A stretch of 64,000 nucleotides of DNA from the NCBI RefSeq assembly GCF_004115265.2, contig NC_046294.1, forward strand, positions 72,194,869 to 72,258,868, written 5' to 3'. Origin of the DNA: Rhinolophus ferrumequinum. Its lineage: Eukaryota; Chordata; Mammalia; Chiroptera; Rhinolophidae. The translations under genes and the position numbers were made by a program. Of this stretch, positions 1 to 12,089 are shown one piece after another. The notes under the pieces were generated by a model. It ran no database searches, had not been told where the DNA came from, and was given only the letters and a program-made list of their open reading frames with translations. The stretch's first letter is position 1. Each line of letters begins with the position of its first letter.

Positions 1-51
1 TGTTCCCCTTCCCCAGTAAAATCTTAGAAAACAAAAATAAACAACAACAAA

Positions 52-300
52 AAAAACCTCCCTCACAGACAGTGCCGTGTGAATTGGTGCATTGTCATGA
101 TGCAATAGCCTTGAATTGTTGGCGAAAATTTCAGGTAGTTTTCATGTTTTTCAAGCAGCCTTTTCAGCTCTTCCAAATAGTAAATTGGTTAACTGTTTGT
201 CCAATTGGTACAAATTCATAATGAATAATCCCTCTCCTCTGATATCAAAAAAGTTAGCAACATCGGTGCAACAAGTTCAAGAACTTAATTGTCACACATT
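52..300 (-). mobile_element. Mariner-type transposon fragment
   Basis: Matches the right two-thirds of the element at 18510-19081, with shared stretches such as CTCCCTCACAGACAGTG and AATAATCCCTCT. Inverse-complementary to the transposase region of the mariner at 43518-45143. Ends in a TIR-like AAGAACTTAATTGTCACAC. Confidence 0.75.
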
Positions 301-782
301 GTATATGGTGGAGAGTATGAATCATGAATGCTTGATGGGAAATAGAACCCATCTTTATTTATTTCCATATAGTATACCAAATTTCTCCAAACCATTATTT
401 AATAATTCATTCTTTTATTTCTAATTTGTAATGCCAACTCTATCATATCAAAGACATGTTTCTGGACTCATATTTTGTTCCATTAACTTCTACTTCTGCT
501 TCTGTATCAGTTCTACACTGCTGGTGCACAGTGGTTTTGTAAGATATCTTAATGTCTGGTGGGGTTCTCTCCTTCTCTACTCTTTGTCAAAATTCTTATT
601 TCCTGGGTGTATTTTTTCTGTCATAAAAACATCAAAATCAGTTTTTAAAATTTCCCCAATAATCCCATTGGATTTAATTAAAGTTTCCTTACATTTATAA
701 ATTAATTTGGGGAAGTTATCATCTTTAGAGTATTAGGTCATTCTATACATGAATATGGTACTCAGCTTTTCTTGTATATGAA

Positions 783-1345
783 GTGTGATCAAAGATACAG
801 TGAATCTTTAGGTAAAAAAATTTATTACAGTAAAAGACACATCGCAATTAATCTACCTCAAAATATTCCCCCTCACTTCGAACATACTTATCCCATCCTT
901 CTTGCCACTTTCTGAAGCAGTTCTGGAAGTCCTCTTTTATGAGTGTCTTTACTTCATCCTCCATCATGACAATGCTCTATGTCACACATCGCTTCTGGTA
1001 CAGCAATTTGTGCCAAATAAAAATATTGCGGTGTGTCCTCATTCACCTTATTCACTGGATCTGGCACCATGTGACTTCTGGCTCTTCCTAAAGTCAAAAT
1101 GACCATGAAAAGTAAATGTTTTGAATCGATTCAAGACATCAAGGCATGACAGCACAACTAAAGACACTCATGAAAGAGGACTTCCAGAACTGCTTCAGAA
1201 AGTGGCAAGAATGGTGGGATAAGTGTGTTTGAAGTGACAGGGAGCATTTTGAGGGGGATTAATGACAATATGTCTTTTACTGTAATAATTTTTTTAATTT
1301 AAACATTCACCATATTTTTATCACACCTCGTATCTTTAATAGCCT
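783..1345 (+). mobile_element. Fold-back mariner with partial transposase
   Basis: The left arm (about 785-945) is the inverse complement of the right arm (about 1170-1345), for example TTCTGAAGCAGTTCTGGAAG versus CTTCCAGAACTGCTTCAGAA. Between them is a degenerate transposase C-terminal piece with HHDNALCHTS and SPYSLDLAPCDFWLF, the last catalytic region of mariner (DD34D). Arms of about 160 bp exceed a normal mariner TIR. Confidence 0.75.
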
Positions 1346-2089
1346 TAAAATTTTATTTATTAAGGTCTTAATTCTGTTTTTGCTAGATTACTTCCTAGAT
1401 AGATTATAGATTTTACTGTGGCTATTAGTATTTTATTTTTACCTTTTTTTTACCTGTTTGTTTATTATGAATATAGGAATATAAGTGATTTTGATATGTT
1501 GATGTTATATTTGGAAACATTGAAATGTCTTTCCTATCTAAAGAGTTTTTATTCTTTTGGGTTTTTCTATGAAATAATCAAATTATCTGCAAGTAATGAT
1601 AATTTGGACTCTTCCCTTTGACCCTCATACCATTGTTATTTCTCTTGTCTTAATTTTTGGCCAGACATCAAGGACTATGTTGAACAAGTATCAGTAATAG
1701 TAGATATCCTTCTTATATTGCCAGTATTAATAGGAAATGACTAAAATTTCTCCATATGTACTATATGGTGACAGTAGAATATGTGCTCGATGTTTTTTCT
1801 GAGAGAGTTTATGTATGATTGGAATGATCTATTCCTTGGAATGCATCTTCTGGCAAAATAAACAAATGAAATTATCTGTGCCCAGTGTTTTCTTTGTGGG
1901 AACATTTGTAAACCATTGTTTTTAATTCTTTTAGCAGTTATATAATAATTAAGACTTCTTCTGTTAGTTTCTTTTTTGTTTATGTATTTTTGAGATATTG
2001 ACCTATAGGGAAGTGCACAAATCGTAAGTGAATAATTCAGTGAATTTCATAAATGTATATGCCCATGGAACCCATACCTCATGAAGAAA
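1346..2089. other. Gene-free AT-rich sequence
   Basis: No exon, RNA gene or named repeat recognised. Short open frames here have no recognisable residues. Confidence 0.6.
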
Positions 2090-2830
2090 TAGAACATTTC
2101 CATTCCCCCAGGAAGTTCTCTGCACCCTTTCTCAGTCAAGACTAATCTCTCCCTAGAGTCAGCTACTGTTCTGATTTCTTTCCCTATAGATTCTCTTCCT
2201 AATCATACATTTCACATAAATGGAATTAAAAGTGTATACTCTTTTGTGCCTGACCTCTTTTGCCTGGAATAATGGCTTTCAGATTAATTAATCTATGTTG
2301 TGTTTATTACCAATAGATCATTCACTTTCATTCTTCTATAATATTGTATTAATATAATGTATCTAGATTTGATCTACCATGAATAAAGCTGCTATGATCA
2401 TTCTTGAACAAACTTCTTGTATACTTATATTTTAATTTATCCTGAAAAAATATGTAGAAGGGGTAATAGAATAGATAAGTATTTAACTTTATGAGCAATT
2501 TCCATACTGTATGAGAGTTCTAGATGTTCTAGCTCCTCATCAACGTTTGGTGTTGTCAGTCTTATTAATAGTAATAATTTTAGTGGTTTTGTAGTTAATA
2601 CCTTGCAAGAATTTTATTTTATTGATAACTAATGATGTTAAGTACTTTTTTCATGCATTTATTGGACATTTATGTCTTTTTTATTGTGAAGAATCTGATT
2701 TGAGTAAGACTTCTGTGAACTTTTAATTGGATTATTGATCGATAGGGGACCTTTTAATATATTCTGGATAAAAATCCTCTGTCAGATATATGTGTTACAA
2801 ATAAATATTTCCCCTGTAATCTCATATTTC
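2090..2830 (-). mobile_element. Ancient L1 3' region
   Basis: Reads like the reverse complement of an old L1 ORF2/3' UTR: ACATAAATGGAATTAAAAGT, ATGAATAAAGCTGCTATGAT, CTTGTATACTTATATTTTAA. Degenerate. Confidence 0.6.
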
Positions 2831-4239
2831 CATGGGACTATCAGTTTTCCTGGCTTCTTTAGATAGGTTACAGACTGGGTCTTGGCTTGCTGTCTTTCCA
2901 AGTTTGGGGACTGGGATAGAATTGAAGCAACTCAGGACAGAGTGCTTGGTGATAAAGTCTGGACTCAACCACTCTCATTTCTCATCCTCATCAGTAGATC
3001 CTCCCTTGAGGGACAATTCAGAAGTTCTGTTTCAGGTTCTGAGCATTTCTGAGGGCTTCTGCTATGTCTTTAATTTTCTAATATTTGGGCTGGGGAGGAT
3101 GAAAAGAAGGAGCCCTTCAGGAGTTGGTTAAGCTGAACTACATACCTTTTTATTGATTTCCTAGTTTTGCTGGCATCAAGCAGCATTAATTCTGCATTAA
3201 TTTATTTTAAAAAATTTTATTGAGCACCTGGTTGGCTCATAAATTACACCAGTACAGCAGACAAACAAACAAAACACAAACTAACAAAACAAATTTGCAA
3301 TGGCCGCTGTCCTCATGAAGCTTCCATTGTAGCAGGGGAAGACAGGCAATAAAGAGTAGACATAGTAAGTAATTAAATTATTTAATATGCTAGAAAATGT
3401 TAAAGGCTATGGAAAAAAATTGTAGAGCTGTGGGACAACTGCAGGACCACTCATGCTTATGCATACTTCCTGTGCGGCTAGAGAAGTGAGCTAATTACAC
3501 CAAGGAGAAATGTCTCACTCAGATGCAGCTTGCATTAGAATAAAACTCTCCATCCACTTGTTGTGAAGGGAATGTCTGGAGGAAACCCTGCCTACTGTCT
3601 TCCAGAGTCCCAGGCAAATCTTTTTAGAGCTAATTTTTTTTTTTTTTTGATTGATGTGCAGTGAATACTGAGTCACTAACGGGGATTGTGTGGATACCCC
3701 AGGGGTATCTACAGCTCCTTTGGTGTCCCTGAAAGGGTGAAGAAAAATAATGCTGTTGTTCACGAGGAGAAAACTGAAAAGACATCTTCTTTGTTGACAA
3801 TAAGATTGAAGGAGGTGAAGACAGACCCTTGGAAATAATAGGGCATCAGATCACTTCAGTGAAAGGAGAGCTGCCTTTTACAAATGTCGTTCACTTGTGC
3901 TGGAAGTCCATCCTCCTCTGTAAATTGATGAAGCCAGGCTGAGCAGCATTTAATCTGTTAGCATCACACTATACCTGTCCTTGGAAGGCAAGGGACTTGT
4001 AGGATTGAATTTTAAAAGGACATATAAAGCAGAGGCTTTCAAAGGGAACGCTCTTTCCCATAGCATATTTCCCTTGATATGGCCACGTGTGGAGCCCGAG
4101 ATAAAATTTGAATCAGATTTTTAGAGTTGATGTCATGTTAGGGATGGTCTAGTCTCTCCCAATCCCATAACCCCATTAAATCAGCATGCTTTATTATTTT
4201 CATGCCAATGATAGGCCCACACAGAATTGTTTTAAGCAG
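2831..4239. other. Intergenic, weak repeat signal only
   Basis: 3210-3420 resembles the common TTTATTGAGCACCT...GAAGCTTCCATTGTAG... ancient interspersed repeat; the rest is unassigned. Confidence 0.5.
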
Positions 4240-4395
4240 TCATTGGATTTCTGCAAAATGGAGATAAAGACAGCACCTATCTCTAGACTTATTGTGAAGA
4301 TTAAATGAATCAGTATACACAAAGCACTTAGAATAGTGTCTGGCACATGGAAAGTCCTCTGTGAATGTTGTGTTATTTGTTGTTATTATATTATT
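4240..4395 (+). repeat. MIR SINE
   Basis: GCAAAATGGAGATAAAGACA, GTGAAGATTAAATGAATCAG and AAAGCACTTAGAATAGTGTC follow the MIR 3' half. Confidence 0.8.
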
Positions 4396-5884
4396 CACAC
4401 ATTCTGATAGTTCTAATATTTTTTTCCAGGTATGATGAAAATATGCAGTCCATGCATGCAGGTTATAACAAAGAGTTAACATGACTTCCCTAGAATTGGC
4501 AAAAATGTTGGTGTTTTCCAAAATAGAGTTAAAGACTGTGTTCTTGCATTTCTGGCATGTGGAATTCAGTGTTTATGATCTCTGTATCTTGCTCTTGTGT
4601 TTCTGAAGTCACCGGGCAGCCGTGAGACTCCCCATTCCAGAGCAGCAGCAGGAGCAGAGGAAGACTGGGCATGCTGGCTTCTGTCTTCCTTCTCAGCTCA
4701 AGGAAATGGATGGCTCCCTACCTCCTGCAGCTCTGGGTTTCAATTTGCAGTCTCCCCCTTAGTTAGGGTCCTTGCATCCTCAGAAAAGCAAAAGCTGTCT
4801 GATTTATATCCTCGTCATTTGTAATGGGCTGTCTCAACATTCATCAGAGATTGTACATACATCAGGTTAATGTTTCTCTTTGCAATCTCATGACTATGAT
4901 CAAACAAGACATCAACAAAAATAAGCACCCCATTCCCTACAGTGTATTTTCTTATTAATTCTGTGCTATCTTAAGAATGGCTCTTGCTATCTACACTATA
5001 ACGTATACCACACAGAGCATGGACTTTTAAAACATTGGACTTTACATTCTGCTCCTGGGTTCTGTGTGTACTTTCTTTCTAAGCGAGAAAGGACTGGCTG
5101 GCAATGTATGGACTTCTTCTGCTCTTCTACAGGACAGGGAATTAACTCTATAGCTAGCTTGCTTTTACATTGCTTGGGGATTTTCAGTGCATTCTTAAGC
5201 TTCTTGACATATTCTGTTTTTATAGCCACCACCACCATGGTCTTCCTCAGTCACAGATGAACGTGGGTTAAACAACATTGGCATGAAGCCACCTAATCCA
5301 CAGGGCAAATGTCAGATAATTCGTCACTGAGTTTAGATTCTGCCCAGGACATCAGGGTGACTCTCTGAGGTACTCTTTTAAGAGCTTTGGGTAGAGGCTT
5401 ATACAGAGCCAGGTAAGCCAGCCTCAGTCTAATTGCTATTTGTTTGCTTTGGTTCAAGTTTTATTTAGAAAATAGCACAAATATGAAAATCACTCAGTGA
5501 CTAACTTTTTAAGCACCTTTTTTTCCCTACATGATATACAACAGCGATAGAGATACTTTAATAACTTAAAGAGGCAGCTGATTGTTGAGTACAAAATATG
5601 ATCACTATCTTGATATTCTTCTCTTATCTACTTTGTTTGCCATATAACCTGTTTTACTGTCCAGCCCATGGGAGTAATTTGAGTGGACTGATCACATTTA
5701 TATTGGTTAAAACCAAAGGCATATCTGAAAGATGTTTTAGAAAGAACTATTTAGTGAATTTGTTTCTTCTTCACGGGAACAGTGTAAGAGCTAAGTATGC
5801 ATAAAATTTGGACAAAGTCTTATTTTCCAAGTCTTCTGAAAATGTGAATTTTACTTTCAAAGGTTTTTAGTGACTTCTTTAAAA

Positions 5885-6005
5885 TTTTATTTTTCAATAC
5901 ATTTGACGTTCAATATTATATTAGCTTCGGGTATACAGCATAGTGATTAGACAGTTAGTTATATAACTTATGAAGTGATCACTCCATAGTGCCTTCTTAC
6001 TAAGA
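5885..6005 (-). mobile_element. L1 3' tail fragment
   Basis: TTTGACGTTCAATATTATAT and GTATACAGCATAGTGATTAG match the terminal 3' UTR of the L1s at 26085 and 42245. Confidence 0.75.
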
Positions 6006-7014
6006 GCTTCTTGGAAATTAAATAGCTGTGAATATGTGATGATTTTATTTGAATTCTTTTGAAACACATTTCTCCTTATAAAGACAATCTTGGCTTTTGC
6101 TAAGGTGTGTTATAAAGCTAAACGAAAGAAAACAAAATCATTTGCCAAACCATTTTTTAATGAAAAGTAAAAATTGTGAAATTTCAACGTGAGAAGACTA
6201 TTGACGAGAGGACTTCGACAGCAGTCAGTGTATTGTGAATCTGGGTCTGTGCTGTCCAGTATAGTAGCCACTAACCAATGTGGCCACTGAGCCCTTGCAA
6301 TGTGGCTCATGTATACTGATGTGTGCAACAAGTGTAAAACATACACCAAATTTTGAAGGCTTAGTATAAAAAAAACCCAGAAAATTCTTAATCATGATTG
6401 TTTACAATAATTGCATGTTGAAAGGATAATATTCTAACTATATTAGGTTAAATAAAATATGATAATTAACTTCCCCTTTTCTTTTTTACTTTGTAAAATG
6501 TGGCTACTAGACAATTTAAAATTCTTCATGAAGTTTGTATTGTTACATTTCTGTTGGACACAGCTGATCTCGTGATACATATGATTAAAAGATGGGTCAG
6601 TGAACCATGATGGTCTATCAATTATGGATTATTTCGAACTCAGTAGGCACAGAACACCGTACAAGACATTGTGAGTAATCAAAACAACTATACCTCACAT
6701 GAGAACGTGACCTCTGTCATCATCATGGCAGAATCTGTGTGGGAAGATGCCACATACTTATCTCGTCATTTAGCAGCAGATATCTAAAAGCGGAAGTAAC
6801 TTTGTTCTCAGCCGCATCAAAGGTTTCCTTTTGTAATGACTCTAAGTCTCTGACTGTCTTTCTTTCCTCTTATTGACTCTGCAAATTGGAATTGGTCCTA
6901 ATAAATTTGCAGGAAAGTGAGTGCTTGTTGCCCTGAGGACTAAATTGTGCGTTTTTTTTAAAGGTATTTTATGAGTGCTAGAGAATGTAATCGGTTGTTT
7001 TTTTTTCCTTTTTT

Positions 7015-7200
7015 TAATATTTTTTTTGCCTTTCTTTTTATTAGTTTCAGGTGTACAAAACAATATAATGATTATACATTTACATCCCTCACAAATTGAT
7101 AACCCCAACAAGTCTACTACCCATCTAACACCATGCATAGCTATTACACTACCATTGGCTGTATTCCCTATGCTGTACTTCTCTGTCATTTTTTTTAGTT
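7015..7200 (-). mobile_element. L1 3' tail fragment
   Basis: TTTCAGGTGTACAAAACAAT, CATCTAACACCATGCATAGC and CTATGCTGTACTTCTC follow the same L1 3' UTR. Confidence 0.72.
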
Positions 7201-9279
7201 AATTGCAGGTTTCATTTTTCTGGGAGTGGGGCAAAGTTCTGCATAGATTCTAGGAGTGGTACATATTCTGCCTAGCCTTTCTCCTCATGAGACATTGTTT
7301 GTTAGTTTGCTTGCTTGGCTGACCCTTCTCTATATATTTAGCTTCTTGAGGGCAAGTGTTTTAGTGACCTATTGCTTCATAGCAAACCACTGCAAAACTT
7401 AGTGTACAAAGTGCTACAATTACTCACATGACAGACATGAATTCCCCTGGAGGACATGGGCTAAGGGAGACAGTAGAGTTAGTCTGGACTCTGTGTTTCC
7501 CAACCTTCATTAACTTTCATTCCTCCTCCTGGATTTTTGTCAGATCTACATAAACCTCTTTGTTCTTCTTTGCATTTTTTTTTGTTTGTTTGTTTGTTTT
7601 TGCAATCCCTTTAAAAACATAACCTCATTCTAAGCAGTGACATCCATGGAAACATAATTAGTATTTTGATTTCACATTTAATATTATCGCTGTACTACAT
7701 ACAACCATCTTCTATGTGTCCAAGGGTTTGCTTCCCACCCTTTCGCAAAACTGTTCTAGCCTGAGGGCTTCTCCTCCCTCTCAGCAAACTAACTTCCTTC
7801 CCTGAGAGCAAGAACTTGACAAGCAAAGTAGAGAAAACATTCATGCTGCATTCGTCCAGTCCCTCCTCTTTGGGAGGTGTCTCTCCCCTTTCCTTCCAAG
7901 TCCATTTGACTTCACAGAATTATGAATCTCCACTCTCCAACCAATGACCTTGACATTGCATGTAATGGGGATGCTCACGTCGACTTCCAAGGTATGATGA
8001 GTTTATTTGCCTGTGTCCTGTTGATTTAGTGTTTAACCACAACTTCCCTGTCTCAATGGAGTATCACATGCATGCAAGCAGAAAAGAGGAAGTGAATTAA
8101 TTTCTCAGGCAGAACCAAATTCCTCTTTCACACAGGACTCCTGATGCCTACAGAGACAAGAGACATCAGGAAAGGAGGTGTTTTCTAGGTCAGGTGGAAT
8201 ACAGGCCATGCTTTCCTAGCTCCCTGCTCACTAGGGAGTAAACTCACTGGAACTGGAGGAATAGTGGGGCTGTCACCTCAGTTCTGGTGCTTCCAGCCAG
8301 GGATCTCTAATCTCATGCAGCAGCCACAGTGATAGGAAAGAACCCTGGGGAACTCAGGAAACCATGATTGTGCTTTAATACAGACTCATACAATAAGAAA
8401 TCTAGGGGTTATTCAGTATAATGCTTGGCAATGACTAATTTACACTGCTGAATGCTTTACTCAAACAGCATTACTGGTGATTGGTGCAGCTCAAATTGTT
8501 TGAATAGCTGGGGCAAAAATCAAGTTCATATAAGCATCAACATGTTTAAACCCAAAGAATCATGGTGATCTCTCCATAAAATTATAGTTATCTAGGTGCT
8601 ATAAAATATATGGACACGATCATGTTGGTTAATAGAGACTGAATTTTTGTTTGTATAAACAAACTCAACACACATAGACCTTTCTCACTGATTTAATAAA
8701 ACGTATTTGTGAAGATTCTATCATCTGGGAAACATTATGCTACGTGCTGGGGTTCCAAAAATAATCAGACTCTGATTGTAGTCACAAGAAATGTAGTATA
8801 ACATGAAATGATTGCAATCAAGGGTACGTGACTATGATCCTTAAAATTCCGTAGAAAGTTTGATTATGATTTTTATATGCTATAGGGCAAATAGTTTGTA
8901 GGAAACTATAAATCACCACAATTTTTACATTATTTATAAGACATAGAAAAAGAAATATTCAATATAAAAGGTAGTGATTTCCAGGCAATTTCCCCGGGTG
9001 TATCAATTAGCTATTGCTGCATAACTAATTGCCATAAACTTAGTTGCTTGAAATAATATCATTTGAGGTACTCAGTAATGACTTTGGGTCTGAGGAGAGT
9101 TGTGCATGTGTGAGGAAGGAAATGGTTCCTTTCTATCATCTGTTTAGAAAACCTACCGTCCCCGTGTTTCTCCTTTACTGTGACACTGCTACCACACTCA
9201 CAACACTTCTGAAAGCAGGTGTGCGGGGTTTTCTTCCCACACCAAGCAATTCTCTGTGATACCAGGTGGGTGTTCTGCA

Positions 9280-10035
9280 ATTGAACTCAGTTCTGACACT
9301 ATCGGCCTGGAGATAGAGTCAGACCCCCCAGGTTAAGGACTCAATCCCATAAGACTGACCTCCAACTTCAAATGCTATTCACAAGCAGTAGGTTCTCAGG
9401 TTACCTGCAACTTCTGTCTGACTTGACTACAAATTGGAGGTTCCCATGACTCCCCTTCTTGGGTTTGACCATTTGCTAGAACAGCTCACAGAACTCAGGG
9501 AAGCACTTACTTACGTTTACCAGTTTATTTTATAATAAAGGATAGGACAAGGATACAGATGAAAAGCTAGATGAAGAGATACATACGGAGTGGTCTGAGC
9601 ACAGGAGCTTCTGTCCCCAGGGAAATGAGGTGTGTCATCCTCCTGGTGTTCATTTACCTGGAAGCTCTTTGAAGCCCATACTGTTGGGGTTTTTATGGAG
9701 GCTTTATCACATAGGCATGATCCATCATTAACTCCATTTCTAGCTCCTCTCCCCTGTCTGGAGAATGTGAGTGAGGGAAAACTACAGGTTTTCTAATCAT
9801 GGCGTAGTCTTTCTGGTGACCAGTTCCCATCTAGAAGCGTATCAAAAGTCACCTCCTTAGAACAAAAGACAGCGCTATCACCCAGGAAATTCCAAAGAAG
9901 GAACTTTGCGTCAGGAACCAGGGTCAAAGACCAAATATTAGCACCAAAGATGCTCCTTCTGCTCTTACCACTTTCGAAATTGCAATGGTTTTAGGAGCTC
10001 TGTGCCAGGAACTAGAGGCAGAGACCTATTAATTC
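9280..10035. mobile_element. Ancient ERVL-type LTR
   Basis: Contains AGAACAGCTCACAGAACTCA, then a GGTGTGTCATCCTCCTGG-like block and TTTTTATGGAGGCTTTATCA, a pattern I know from old placental LTRs. Exact subfamily and ends uncertain. Confidence 0.45.
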
Positions 10036-10539
10036 ACACCCTCCAAGCGGCATGTTTGAAAAGACACAGGATCAGAGTCAGAGGGCCTGTATTTGATTTC
10101 TAGCTCCAACACTTACAAACTCTGCAAACATGAAGAAGTTTCTTAAACTATATGATGCCCGATTGTTAAAAAGAAGTAACAAGATTTAGACCACCAAATT
10201 ATTATAAATATGCTATTATAGACACGTGTTTTGTACATTGCACTAATACAACAATTTATATTATTATTTCCCTGACCTTAAAAACTTTCCCTGTGATCAG
10301 GTGTTATATGCTAATAAAAAGTAAAAACAGAGAACATTCAGGGAAATGTAGCTCATTTCCTTGATTCAAGGTTAATATCTTCTTTCTCTAAAGGAAAGAA
10401 TATAAACAAAGTTACTAAAAATATGGCAGCACCAGCAAAGCCCCAAGTGATTGACACGCCAAGTTGCTTCATTGCAAATGCTGAATAATTTCATAGTCAT
10501 GGGCTCACGGGATGTTGAATGAGAGGCAGCACTTTAGTT

Positions 10540-10720
10540 AAGATTTTGGGATGAAGCTGATAGAGATTTGAAATCTGACCACTCCTTACTAGGTGTGTAG
10601 ACTCAGTTCTGTCCCTTGACTAGAAAATTGGAATAATAGAAATATTATCACGCTAAATCAATTTTTAGGAGAGTTATGCAAAATAATGTATAGTATACGG
10701 ATGTACTTCAATGTTTGTTT
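10540..10720 (+). repeat. Degenerate MIR
   Basis: Weak match: GTGTGTAGACTCAGTTCTGT and AGAAAATTGGAATAATAGAA at the expected spacing. Confidence 0.45.
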
Positions 10721-10975
10721 CATTGTATTTCATGAGTGCTGCTTCTTCTTAGAGTTAAAAGAGACCTTAAAAGTACCCAATTAAACCCCCTTTTATTGGA
10801 ATGAGGAAACTGAGACCTTCAAATTCTGTTGTTTTATTTCTTAGAAAGCAAAACAATTGTGGCTATGAGTCAAGGGGCAGAGTCTTATGTGTTTTAAATA
10901 TGTGTTGAAAGAGGATTTGAACTTCCCAAAGGAAATGAGGAAATTATTGCTGTGTAATGTGATAAAGCAAAAAAA
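10690..10975 (+). repeat. Left copy of a diverged direct repeat
   Basis: Aligns by eye with 11812-12085: both read TACTTCA(A)GTG.TTGT.TCATTG, GCTTCTTAGA, AATTAAACCC, AAGGG.CAG, AACTTC.TAAAG-like and TGTGTAATG in the same order. Not recognised as one known repeat over its whole length. Confidence 0.55.
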
Positions 10976-11364
10976 CACACCACACGTTATCTGCTGAATC
11001 CTGTAACAAACCAACAAACTGAACCATCTCCTTCACAGATTTGGAGGCATTGTCTCGCGGTAATTTCAACATGCAATTTGGTGGGTGCAAGTCTCTCGCC
11101 CACTCCCAATGAAACGCACATCCTGGTGCAGAGGTTGCAAAACCCTTGGGAGTTGCCTCTCCACTGTGGGGGCCAGTGGCTCCTCATAGGACGATGCCTG
11201 GCTAATATTTCCTGTCCTCTGCCAGGCATTCGTATGCCTGGCAAGAATGGGAACCAGCAGCTCCCAGCACCCCCAAATTACTGGAAAGGAGCCCCAGGGA
11301 GAATCTGCACTTGCCTCCCAATTATCCCTGTGCTCAAAGGAGTGTCACATTAAATAGTAAATAA

Positions 11365-11590
11365 AAAAGCCTTGGGAGCATTATGCGAAGTGCAATAAAT
11401 CAGAGAAAGACAAACACTGTATTATCCCTTTTATATGTGGAATCTTAAAAAAAACCCAAAAACCAAAAAAACCAAGCTCATAGATACAGAGAACAGAGGT
11501 GGGGTGTGTGAAAAATTGGTGATCTTTTTTATTTGTTTGTTTCTTTACTTTAGTGTAAATAAAATAAAATTTAAAAAAGAATAAATAAAA
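11365..11590 (+). mobile_element. L1 3' UTR fragment
   Basis: GCAATAAATCAGAGAAAGAC, ATATGTGGAATCTTAAAAAA, CTCATAGATACAGAGAACAG: plus-strand L1 tail. Confidence 0.75.
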
Positions 11591-11811
11591 GGCATTATTC
11601 AAATAATTGGTGACATTTGAATCACATCTGTAGAATAAATAATAGTATTGTATCAATGTTGATTTTCTAATTTGAACATTATTCTGTGGATAGGTAAGAA
11701 AATTTCCTTGTTTTAAGAAATACACACTGAAGTATTTAGGAGTAAAAAAAGACATAAACAGACAAACAAAACATTATGACAGGATGATAGAGGCAGCATG
11801 AGACAGGAATG

Positions 11812-12085
11812 CAATGTATACATACTTCAGTGCTTGTCTCATTGAAATACATTGCTCAATGTATACTGATGCTTCTTAGAACTGAGAAAGATCTTTTTCA
11901 AAATCACCTAATTAAACCCTCTTTCATGAGCGATGGGAAGACTGAGTTGTTATCTTCATTAGAAAAAAAACTGGGAAATGATTCAAGGGACAGGGTGAGA
12001 TCCTTCGAGGTGGGTTTCAACTTCTTAAAGAAAATGTGACTCTTGAACTAATTATTTGTGTGTAATGAGAAAAAAAAAAGAAAAA
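11812..12085 (+). repeat. Right copy of a diverged direct repeat
   Basis: Partner of 10690-10975, about 1.1 kb away, with an L1 tail (11365-11590) inserted between them. Confidence 0.55.
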
Positions 12086-12089
12086 AGTA

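Larger units (their letters stand above)
4396..9279. other. Intergenic
   Basis: Apart from two L1 tails (5885, 7015), nothing assignable. 9000-9060 and 7360-7450 look like ends of an old repeat of the 'ctattgctgcataac' type. Confidence 0.5.
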
